A stretch of DNA of 64,000 bases. It comes from Lineus longissimus (Eukaryota > Nemertea > Pilidiophora > Heteronemertea > Lineidae). Positions 1 through 10,000 of the stretch are shown piece after piece. How positions within the stretch are numbered: the first letter of the stretch is position 1; each line of letters begins with the position of its first letter. The position numbers and the translations under genes are program-made. The stretch covers positions 250,001-314,000 of the forward strand of contig NC_088323.1 in the NCBI RefSeq assembly GCF_910592395.1. Direction: 5' to 3'. A model generated the notes under the pieces. It had not been told where the DNA came from, ran no database searches, and saw nothing but the letters and a program-made list of their open reading frames with translations.

Positions 1-602
1 GGCGGGTCTCTCGACTATAGGGAGCCAATAGGGCGGGTCTCTCGACTATAGGGAGCCAATAAGGCGGGTCTCTCGACTATAGGGAGCCAATAAGGCGGGT
101 CTCTCGACTATAGGGAGCCAATAGGGCGGGTCTCTCGACTATAGGGAGCCAATAAGGCGGGTCTCTCGACTATAGGGAGCCAATAAGGCGGGTCTCTCGA
201 CTATAGGGAGCCAATAGGGCGGGTCTCTCGACTATAGGGAGCCAATAGGGCGGGTCTCTCGACTATAGGGAGCCAATAAGGCGGGTCTCTCGACTATAGG
301 GAGCCAATAGGGCGGGTCTCTCGACTATAGGGAGCCAATAGGGCGGGTCTCTCGACTATAGGGAGCCAATAAGGCGGGTCTCTCGACTATAGGGAGCCAA
401 TAAGGCGGGTCTCTCGACTATAGGGAGCCAATAGGGCGGGTCTCTCGACTATAGGGAGCCAATAGGGCGGGTCTCTCGACTATAGGGAGCCAATAAGGCG
501 GGTCTCTCGACTATAGGGAGCCAATAGGGCGGGTCTCTCGACTATAGGGAGCCAATAAGGCGGGTCTCTCGACTATAGGGAGCCAATAGGGCGGGTCTCT
601 CG
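1..602. repeat. 31-bp satellite array, about 19 copies
   Basis: The sequence is a near-perfect head-to-tail array with a 31-bp period. Each unit contains GGCGGGTCTCTCGACTATAG followed by GGAGCCAATA. The copies differ mainly at one site, reading ...AATAGGGCGG... or ...AATAAGGCGG..., and the two variants are interspersed. The array runs into the left window edge, so its true length is unknown. It stops abruptly at about 602, where the last unit changes to CTCGCGTC. Open frames across it are by-products of the repeat. Confidence 0.97.
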
Positions 603-1658
603 CGTCTAACAGTATGTGGAAACTATTCACGCTTGTACAATGAATATGTTTAGTGCTGAATCTGACAAGACCAGGTGGCTTCACAGTGTATATTAGCCAC
701 TTGAAAATGGGCATGGAGCGCGGTGAGAACTGGTAGGGTGTCAAGCTCTTAATCTAAGGGTCGAGGGTTCAATCCTCAACCACTGTGGTCGATTGCCTTG
801 GCCTTCGCATGTCGATACAAAGTAATTGCTGTTTGAGCATAATATCATTGTCTGCTACGTACGTTGTATGTAATACATGTTGGCATCTGTTCGGGATGGA
901 TGAAATAAGTAAAATACATCATTATAACAGGTAAATATCAATGATTATGGATGAAGTCCTAGGGTTGCCTTAGTGTAGTCGAAAAAAAGTCCTGTTAAAC
1001 TGAACAAATGAGCAATGTGTCCACATAACTGAACACACTGAAGACAATAAAGAAAACAGCAAAAAACGATTAGCAATGCCGACAAAAACAACTGCCTTGT
1101 GACATTTGTGCTTTCCTAGGGAGTACCCGTTGGATTCTAAGTGTCAGGTCAAAGCTTTGCCGTTGACCCTATCAATTCGTTTATTCAGTCGGGGTCAAAT
1201 CATCCTCGCGGTGTAAAGAATCTCGATTATATCAATGATACTTTCTTTTCACGTCGTCCTTGACTTGTAGCGATAGTTACTGTCCCCTTGTTGACTTAGC
1301 TACCCCCTGCCTATTGCTCCAGGTGACCGTTTCAGAGCTGTTCACGTTAGTATCAAAACCAGAAACCACTAGAAGGTAAAATGGGATATCATCAATGGTC
1401 ATACTCTGGCAGTGTCCTAGATCCAAACTCGCACCATCTACTTATAGTTGGCTGTCAATATCATCACCCTGGATCTGGGGGCAAGTGTCAAACGAGAAAA
1501 AAATCCGACATTTACAATCTATCAATGATCTGTTCGATTGACTTGACGTACACTTCAAGACAATGATTGATCGGCACTTTGATCGAATTCATGTTTTTCT
1601 CAACGAAATACCAAACTTCAATCAAGTGTCATTCAATCATCCACTCGTGTTTTTTGCA
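603..1658. other. non-coding stretch without recognisable gene
   Basis: Apart from the tRNA-like relic at about 712-790 nothing is recognisable. Open frames are short and show no domain or splice pattern. Confidence 0.6.
712..790 (+). repeat. tRNA-Lys-like relic (SINE head or tRNA pseudogene)
   Basis: The segment CTCTTAATCTAAGGGTCGAG followed by GGTTCAATCC matches the anticodon arm, variable loop and T arm of eukaryotic tRNA-Lys(CUU). It contains a B-box-like GGTTCAATCC at 766-775. The D-arm part (TGGTAGGGTGTCAAG) is degraded and the acceptor stem does not pair well. It is therefore more likely a tRNA-derived SINE head or a pseudogene than a working tRNA. No clear SINE tail is visible. Confidence 0.5.
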
Positions 1659-1856
1659 TTTTCAGAGAAAAGATAAAAGGGTTTCGGCGGGCTCACACCC
1701 ACAGATTTTCAGAGAAAAGATAAAAGGGTTTCGGCGGGCTCGCACCCACAGATTTTCAGGGAAAAGATAAAAGGGTTTCGGCGGGCTCGCACCCACAGGT
1801 TTTCAGGGAATAGATAAAAGGGTTTCGGCGGGCTCGCACCCACAGGTTTCAGGGAA
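1659..1856. repeat. 47-bp minisatellite, about 4 copies
   Basis: Four tandem copies of a 47-bp unit contain TTTTCAGRGAAAAGATAAAA then GGGTTTCGGCGGGCTCGCAC. The last copy is truncated at TTTCAGGGAAACC. The copies differ by only a few substitutions, which suggests recent amplification. The short open frame across it is a by-product. Confidence 0.9.
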
Positions 1857-2271
1857 ACCCTACAAGATTCTTAAAAGCTCAAACACAGAAGAAAATCATC
1901 CGAATCTCATAACATGGTTCCTCGCTGATGGGTTATCTCAGTAGATGTTTTGAGGATAGCCTATTGTCCTACACCAATCAATGTTTTTTGTTAGCATTAA
2001 GTGGGAAATCTGTCACCGCATGGCTCCTGTATAATGACCCTTCACTGACTGGGATAGTTCAGGTATCACTTAAGTCTTTCCCCCAAATACTCCACATTTG
2101 GAGTAGGCTACGGACTTCTCACTAAAGTGCGCAGACAAATGCCTCTTGACACCAGTTATCTTATCTTCCACTCCATATGAATTGCTACTTTGGTTGCCTG
2201 ACGACGAAATCACAATAAAAGAATTTAATCGATTGTTGGTGAATGAGTATAGACATGTTAGATGGACTGAC

Positions 2272-2680
2272 GAGTGTTGGTATCTGATTATCAACTCGTT
2301 GAAGCTGGTCATGGAGTTAGAAATATGGACTCTCGAGGGTTGGTATCTGATTATCAACTCGTTGAAGCTGGTCATGGAGTTAGAAATATGGACTCTCGAG
2401 GGTTGGTATCTGATTATCAACTCTTTGAAGCTGGTCATGGAGTTAGAAATATGGACTCTCGAGGGTTGGTATCTGATTATCAACTCTTTGAAGCTGGTCA
2501 TGGAGTTAGAAATATGGACTCTCGAGGGTTGGTATCTGATTATCAACTCTTTGAAGCTGGTCATGGAGTTAGAAATATGGACTCTCGAGGGTTGGTATCT
2601 GATTATCAACTCTTTGAAGCTGGTCATGGAGTTAGAAATATGGACTCTCGAGGGTTGGTATCTGATTATCAACTCTTTGA
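2272..2680. repeat. 63-bp minisatellite, about 6.5 copies
   Basis: Tandem 63-bp units begin near GAGGGTTGGTATCTGATTAT and include GAAGCTGGTCATGGAGTTAG. Because 63 is a multiple of three, both strands show long repetitive open frames of about 200 codons. The frames lack any domain, and the two + strand frames are equally open, so I read them as artefacts. Related, more diverged units continue at 3274-3470. Confidence 0.93.
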
Positions 2681-3273
2681 ACACGACTTCCTTGTATGTA
2701 CGTTTAGTCCTGAATCATCATGCCAAGACATGGAAAATTCCTTTAGAGCGTGCTGGTCGCTTTGGCTGTACCTTAAACGTGTTGACTACATAACCTACTG
2801 TCGTAATCGGCGAATTAGCCCTCAAACCTTACACGTCTTATGGTCATCTCAGTGCACTTGTACAACAGGATTAACGTCAAACACTGTCATATCAGGATCA
2901 TTAAAAACAATATATATGAACTCCTGATGTCAATTATGTTACGCCTTGAGTTTTGAACCACGGTTGATTCCCACATTTTGATTTGCTGGGCACCCATTTA
3001 TCCTTATATCCTGCAGCAAAGGCAGCGTTCACCTTGCCATGCTTACCATATGTACTCAGTCGGTTAGTTAGTCCCAAAACTATTTTGACTTTGAAAATTT
3101 TTCAAAATTTTGAACTGACTGACAGTTGAAAAAAGTTCTAAGTACAAATATTTTTTTCACTTTTTTTTGCCGACTCAGTGCTCAAGCCAACACTTCAAGT
3201 TGTAACTGGCCTGCATAACTCACATACTTTCTGTCTCTATTCTTTCAGTTCTCATCGCAATAAGAGAGCTTCT
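2678..3273. repeat. dispersed ~600-bp repeat, copy 1
   Basis: This segment, from GACTTCCTTGTATGTACG to CTCATCGCAATAAGAGAGCT, recurs with high identity at 4478-5086. Copy 1 sits between two blocks of the 63-bp minisatellite, as if inserted into it. Copy 2 has no such flanks. No terminal inverted repeats were seen. Both copies end in a pyrimidine-rich CTATTCTTTCAG stretch that mimics a splice acceptor. Confidence 0.85.
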
Positions 3274-3470
3274 GATTATCCACTCTTTGAAGCTGCTCAT
3301 AGATTTAGAAATATGGACTATCAAATTTTGGTACCTGATTATCAACTCGTTGAAGATGGTCATGGATTTAGAAATATGGACTCTCGAGGGTTGGTATCTG
3401 ATAATCAACTCGTTGAAGATGGTCATGAAGTTAGAAATATGGACTTTCGAGTGTTGGTATCTGATTAGCA
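3274..3470. repeat. diverged continuation of the 63-bp minisatellite
   Basis: About three diverged copies of the 63-bp unit found at 2272-2680 (GATTATCAACTCGTTGAAGA, GGTCATGGATTTAGAAATAT). They resume directly after the ~600-bp repeat, which supports insertion of that repeat into an older, longer array. Confidence 0.85.
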
Positions 3471-4477
3471 ACTCTTTCTATTCTATTTCTATTCTCGTTG
3501 AAGTTTTCAGGCAATCTATTCTCGTTGAAGTTCTCAGCCAATTTTGCCTTTTAAAAGGCCTAAACGCTAGTTAGCTACAGGGCGTAACGTTACAGTATGA
3601 TGTGGTCGTTGGTGATATCCTCGCTCTCCACAGACAGACAGTCAATCTGTTCTGTTTCTGCCATTATCATGCAAAGTGTTTGAACCTGTCCATATCCTGA
3701 TATCACACTATCAAAGCATGTAAATCAGTCCCGACAGTTGAGGGGGCCTAGACTGTTACAATGGTATATCGGCACGAAGCTGTAACTCGGCATAATTTAT
3801 ACTTTGGTTACATGCATCTGCATGTATCAGCCACCTGTTATGGATTGCATTGAATGACTTATGAATATGTATCTCTGTTCTCCGCCTACAAACTACTCAT
3901 TGGCCTACTTAGAACCGCCTTAAAATCTGCCTTACGATAAAACTATCCATCAAATTATCTTGATCAGGTCCAACAAGCATTGCTGGCGTGGTCAGATGTT
4001 TGGGACAGGTCATTGTGAACCATCAATCACCATTGTTTCTTTGGTAAGGTTCATGGGAATCAGAACCATATATTGGAAAGGGGGCCAACTATTCTCTCAA
4101 CCAAAGTTATTGTCCGGCGCCTCTACCGAAAAAAAAATCGAAACTGAAATGTGCCTTTCACGTTCGAGGGGTGTTCAGTATACTTTGGCTGTTACTCTAT
4201 ACAAAAAGTTCACATCAAATGATTAACCACAGACATATAGCTATCAGGCTTTGCCTTTGTTTGATATCTACAAAAATATTGTCTCTATCATATGCTGTGT
4301 AGGTCAACTCGTCCACTGGCAGAATTGGCAAACACGGGGTAAAAGGGGTGTCCTCAGTGACGTACTTCGCTGCGATAACAATCTCTCCTATCTCTCCAAA
4401 TGACTTTACCGACTGATCAAAATCATAACAAAGATTAATTTAACTTAATAACTTTTTCTATTTATATTGAGAGTTAT
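3471..4477. other. non-coding stretch
   Basis: No gene, RNA gene or clear repeat seen. Open frames are short and domain-free. Confidence 0.55.
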
Positions 4478-5086
4478 GAACATGACTTCCTTGTATGTAC
4501 GTTAAGTCCTGAATCATCATGCCAAGACATGGAAAATTCCTTTAGAACGTGCTGGTCGCATTGGCTGTACCTTAAACGTATTGACTACATAACCTACTGT
4601 CGTAATCGGCGAATATGCCCTCAAACCTGACATGTCTTATGGTCATCTCAGTGAACTTGTACAACATGATTAACGTCAAACACTGTCATATCAGGATCGT
4701 TAAAAACAATATATATATATGAACTCCTGATGTCAATTATGTTACGCCTTGGGTTTTGAACCACGGGTGATTCCCACATTTTGATTTGCTGGTGTAAATC
4801 TGGGCACCCAATTATCCTTATATTCAGCAGCAAAGGCAGCGTTCACCTTGCCATGCTTACCATATGTACTCAGTCAGTTAGTTAGTCCCAAAACTTTTTT
4901 GACATTGACAATTTTTCAAAATTTTGAACTGACTGACAGTTGAAAAAAGTTCTAAGTACAAATATTTTTTTCACTTTTTTTTTCCGACTCAGTGCTCAAG
5001 CCAACACTTCAAGTTGTAACTGGCCTGCATAACTCACATACTTTCTGTCTCTATTCTTTCAGTTCTCATCGCAATCAGAGAGCTTC
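4478..5086. repeat. dispersed ~600-bp repeat, copy 2
   Basis: Second copy of the repeat at 2678-3273. It differs by substitutions and small indels, for example a longer TATATATATATA run near 4708 and an insertion GTGTAAATCT near 4793. Its left flank is unrelated to the 63-bp minisatellite, so the repeat moved or was duplicated without it. A short AT-rich core (CAAAATTTTGAACTGACTGA) resembles sequence in the intron at 23040-23130. Confidence 0.85.
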
Positions 5087-5725
5087 TCTTGAAATACGTG
5101 AGTACCCATCATGACAACAAGAAAATGGAAACGCCAAATCTGGTATTCGCTTTGCGATTTTATTTTCCTGTATATGTATCTAACTTTACATGACGATTGC
5201 TAACTGAAAACCTGTTGTGTCGATATCGAGGTTGATATTTTGGACAACGAATCATTGGCGATAGGCCTGCTTCGACTGAAGACAGTACATGTAATACTGA
5301 GAGAACTGTGATACCCAGTGTCGCCTGTCGTTACGATGTCGAGACAGCTCCGACATCCTTAGAACTCGGTCCTTCGGTTTTGCTGTATAATAAATACTGT
5401 TTCTTAAAGGTTCCTCTTCGTCTTGTTCAGCTATCTCCTCGACTTGCGTTTCTTTCTTTCTTTATATTGATGCTAAGTGTTGGTACATTTATACTTGACT
5501 AAGCGTTCATTCCTTCAACACCAGAGTTGCTGCATTCCTTTCATACATCGGACAGGCCTATCAGACTCCAGTGTTGTCGTAGGTTTCACTGAGACACGTA
5601 CCGTAGCAGACTCAGATATCTTGAACGGTGGACTTATAGATGCCTAGCACAGCGTTAAGGTGTCTGTGGACTTGTGTAAATCGAATATCCAATGCAGCTG
5701 ATAGTAAATATCAATCTTTTTTCAG

Positions 5726-5746
5726 CCCGTCCAGGAGGGGAAGTGG
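5726..5746 (+). CDS. possible 21-nt micro-exon just upstream of the first firm exon
   Basis: A pyrimidine-rich TCTTTTTTCAG acceptor is followed by a 21-nt open stretch and a strong GTAAGT donor. Read in phase 1-1 it joins the exon at 6043 without a stop, giving RPGGEVE before TSSCGK. The splice sites are good, but the exon is too short to carry homology. No signal peptide or ATG was found before it, so this is a suggestion only. Confidence 0.3.
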
Positions 5747-6042
5747 GTAAGTTGTTACAAATTTGTCATAACAAGCAAAAGCCGGCAGACTTGATGAGCC
5801 AAGGTTACTCATCATATGAACGTATTCGTTAAGATACAAACATTAATCAAGCATCCGCTAAATAGTCGAGGACTTACTTAAGCCCTCGCTCCTCTGAGAG
5901 CATAGGCCGTCAACAACATGCCCCCCACCATCATCTGTTACTGGTGATCCTCTCCAGTGCCTGCCAAGAGCGACCCATGCATGCTCTTCATATCACTCTC
6001 AACAGAGTTCTGAATCAATCCGAATTGGTCTTCAATTTTCAG

Positions 6043-7016
6043 AAACTAGCAGCTGCGGCAAAATCAAGGCTCCAAAATATGGAAACGTTAGGTGCGAGGA
6101 GTTTGGATTTAATCTGTAAGTAGAAGAACATACAATAACAACCATGCTCTCTGGGTGTTTATTGTGATCGGTGTCATGAAGATAAAAAGATAAAATATCC
6201 TTTGATACAGCCGTCGAGGAACCTACAATATCCTTTGATACGGCCCTCGAGGAACCTACAATATCCTTTGATACGGCCCTCGAGGAACCTACAATATCCT
6301 TTGATACGGCCCTCGAGGAACCTACAATATCCTTTGATACGGCCTTCGAGGAACCTACAATATCCTTTGATACCGCCCTCGAGGAACCTACAATATCCTT
6401 TGATACGGCCCTCGAGGAACCTACAATATCCTTTGATACCGCCCTCGAGGAACCTACAATATCCTTTGATACCGCCCTCGAGGAACCTACAATATCCTTT
6501 GATACGGCCCTCGAGGAACCTACAATATCCTTTGATACCGCCCTCGAGGAACCTACAATATCCTTTGATACGGCCCTCGAGGAACCTACAATATCCTTTG
6601 ATACGGCCCTCGAGGAACCTACAATATCCTTTGATACCGCCCTCGAGGAACCTACAATATCCTTTGATACCGCCCTCGAGGAACCTACTGAAACGCGGTA
6701 AAGGCCAAGAAACAGATACAGCACGTCTATCTTGTCTCTATGCGAATTCAGCTTAACCACTTTCAGAAGAGCTGCAAGGCAGAGACGATTAGAGGGTAGA
6801 CCTTTAGTTCGGTAAATGTGGTCGGGTCTGGGGTAGGTCAGTTACAGCCAATTCAGTAAGAGTTTCCACTTACCTGACTCTGTTACCTTTACAGGGATTG
6901 CAAGGGGACTTGCAACTCCGGCTATGGCTTCCCCGATGGCCAGATCGAGATGACCTTGAGCTGTGGCATATTCACTGGGGAATGGCTTGATGGCAACAAG
7001 TTTGTGGACTGTGTCC
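6043..7016 (+). CDS. exons 1-2: CCP/sushi domain 1
   Basis: Exons 6043-6115 and 6895-7016 encode one complement-control (sushi) domain split by a phase-2 intron. It has the expected sushi features: CGKIKAPKYGNVRC near the start, a buried Gly-Tyr (NSGYGF), and Cys followed by a Trp in GEWLDG before the last Cys (FVDCV). Sushi domains are extracellular binding modules. One placed N-terminal to VWD1 is not part of standard vertebrate mucin or VWF architecture. The intron between the halves carries a 15-copy 33-bp minisatellite. The exon at 6043 starts in phase 1, so at least one coding exon lies upstream. Confidence 0.85.
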
Positions 7017-10000
7017 GTGAGTATTATGCTAGGATCCGGTCGGCCACTCCAGACCAGCCGGGCGACAATCCTTACCCAAGAATCATATTAGAGTCATAGC
7101 CAGCAGGATCTCGGTCAAGTTTCATTCGGTTCAAGACGTATAGTGAAGTTAAACATCTTTGTGCCTGTCCCGATGACTTCAGGGGACCATTCCTCTTTAT
7201 CTCGTCATCAATTCTATTCTTCTTACCATGCCTTCATTAGTCACATCTATCGGCAAGGAGAATTGTCTGAATGGAGGGAAATGTCCAGCTCCAAATACAA
7301 GCTCCTGGCCTGAGGTCGTACGGGGCTACTCAAGTCTATCACGCTGTCTCTCATTCAACTCACGTATCTTCATTACAGCTATCTGCAAAGAAATATGTTT
7401 GAATGGAGGCACATGTTCAGGCCCGAATACCTGCTCCTGTCCCGAGGGCTTCAGGGGACCACGCTGCCAGTACCGTGAGTAGAAACACCTTCATCCTTTC
7501 ATGTAAAAGATTCATTATTTACACATTATGGTTATTTTGACAGAATTGACTGGCGTATCAATACTTGTTTATATGTTGCATGACATCAATGGTGTTTCGG
7601 AGCCTTATCAGGTCTTTGAAACGATGCGATGGTTTCGGGAAGGTGTTTTTCTATTTGCATGAAGCGCATGGTTTAGTATCAGCAAACGAATAAACGAAAC
7701 GTGACAGAACAAGGCAAATGGTAACGTTTGTTACTTTTAGCAATCGACGCATGTAAGACACCGACGGCGCCAGTCAACGGTCGGATCATGTGCAGTGAGG
7801 ATGAGGAGGGGACCATGTGCACAGTGGCATGCCACCCGGGATATGAATTCATCTCTACCCCTGCTGCAGAGTACAAATGTAACTTACTGGGCGAATGGAC
7901 GCCGACGGATGAGGTCCCGGACTGTCTCTTCAGTAAGTGAAACATGTTTGAAATCCGCTGGGAAAACGACCAGTCGAGTAGGAAAAACTTAACGTTATTG
8001 GGAAGGATCCCAAATGCAGTTAAAAAGGCACCACGCTCTCCTGATTCGTTATGACGGTAAGGTTTGGCAACTGAGTCAAGGTTTGGACTGTGTGTTCTTT
8101 CTCAGGTGTGGTGATGGCCTATTTGCGTGGTTTGGACGTATTCGGTGGTTGGTTATGTATGATGTTCGTTACTACCTGACAGGTCAGCTTCTTGATGTTC
8201 AATGCCTTATGGTTTTTAAAGGTAAAGCCAATCTTTGTATTGGTTTCCTCATGTCATTCAGATTCAGATCCTGAACTATTAATATAAACATTCAAAAGTT
8301 AGTTTTCTAATCTCGAACGAAGTTAGAATTCACCAACAACAATGTCCTTGATTTTTCAGAAGTGATCCCCGTCACAACGAAGTCGCCTGTCATTACGACG
8401 ACCACACTGATGCCATCCATTAGCACGGGTAAGTCCGGCAAGCGAGAATTCAGGCACCTTGTCTTATGTCGGCTGGCGGACTGCGGGTGTGAAAGAATAT
8501 GATCATCGTAGTCATGATCCTATACCCTGAAGCCCTGAGGCTTTTGGTCGTTTTTTATTGGAAGAGAGTATCAGCTGTTCATGGTTCCACTTCTACCTAT
8601 CTGGAACAGCTGAGCAGTGGTGATATTTGCTTTAAAACCGAGGTAGCAATCAAATACCTAGCCAAGTTTAAGCAAACTGTCCTTCCTTGTTCTCCAGCTC
8701 GTCCGAAACCCTTGGAGAAGCCAGGCCAGTGCGTAGCATGGTCACAGGACAACTACAGGACCTTCGATGGCTTTCACTACACCTTCGCTGCCTCGTGTCC
8801 CACTTATCTCTTGGCCGGGGACTGCAAGTTCAATACCTTCAGCGTTAACGTTCTTAATGATAAGGACTGCGGACCAAGTAGGTCTTGCAAGAGGGAAGTG
8901 GACATCTGGATGGGTAAGTCCAAATAGCAAACTAATGTAGCTAAGACTTGTATTGATCGGCAAACTTCTTTGGGACCCATTTTGAAAAAGATTGTGCTAC
9001 GGACATCAGGCCACCAAACGTTTATTTCCGATGTTTCTGTTCTGATGTGTGCAAGTAGCAACTTACTAGACGGCAGCTGTCTGGGTCAGTATGAAATTTC
9101 GTGAAATTTTTCATAAAACCTGCTCTATACCACATACCCGTCGCCAATGAACCTCTCTTACAAATCACTTATACGACAACGTTGCACTGAGACTTGGAAT
9201 CTCTGATAGCGGCAGGCGTCAACTAGCATTTTCTTGTTCGAACTATAGGCACCAACAAACTCGCCTTACGAAAGGCTGCCGATGGTCCCCACGTGACCTA
9301 CAATGATGAACTCCTGGTCCTCCCACAGAATAAACATGGTATCATCTCTGAGAGGATTGCGTCCTATGTCTATATCCGAACCGCCCTCGGTTTCACCTTG
9401 AGGTGGGATGGCAATGATGCGATCTATGTGGACGTGGATGAAAGGTTAGTGTCTAGATACTGAGAATTGTGATTAGATTAGGCAGGCAAATGCTCGAACA
9501 GAGCTTCCTCAGGCCTTTTATAGTTCCTACTACACTTTCCCTGATTGTTCACACAAGACGTTCGCTGCATATCATTTCGGCCCTGGTCTTCCTACTAATA
9601 GAAGAAAGCATTCCCTGTCGAGGCACCGGTTACAGTTCTTCACGTTTTAAGGATATGTTGGCGACCACCAATCTTATTTCATATGATTTTGGCACACGCA
9701 ATTGGGCAACTTGGTATTTTGCATCATATGTCTCCTTTCAGTCTGAAGGATCACATGTGCGGTCTTTGTGGAAACTTCAACGGCAACCGATCGGACGAGT
9801 TTGAGACGAGTAAGGGGAAGCTGACCACGTCCGTCGACGTTTTCGGGGATAGTTACAAGAGGATCACCTATGACCGTAAGTGTTGCAGTTTGTTGATCCT
9901 TGGCATTCGCGGATACAATCTCGATATTTTAATCTACTGCCATTAACCTCAGCCGAACATAACGCAAATGCGAAGAAAACACTTTTACTATCTATCATGA

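Noticed and set aside
1-602. CGACTATAGGGAG in the satellite resembles the tail of a T7 promoter
   Set aside because: The conserved upstream half of the promoter is missing and the match recurs in every satellite unit, so it is coincidence.
2070-2927. Open frames of about 200 codons on both strands with 21-residue repeats
   Set aside because: They follow the 63-bp minisatellite, whose length is a multiple of three. Several frames are open at once, and there is no domain or splice context.
5063-5097. Possible 35-nt exon after TTCTTTCAG with a GTGAGT donor
   Set aside because: The acceptor lies inside the ~600-bp repeat and occurs again at 3248 in the other copy. It encodes nothing recognisable, and no exon leads into it.
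6032-6760. 240-codon minus-strand and 184-codon plus-strand repeat proteins
   Set aside because: Both are by-products of the 33-bp intronic minisatellite between two well-supported sushi half-exons.
7228-7340. Extra EGF-like exon
   Set aside because: It lacks Cys 1, 4, 5 and 6 of the fold and has no good donor in frame. I treat it as a decayed duplicate.
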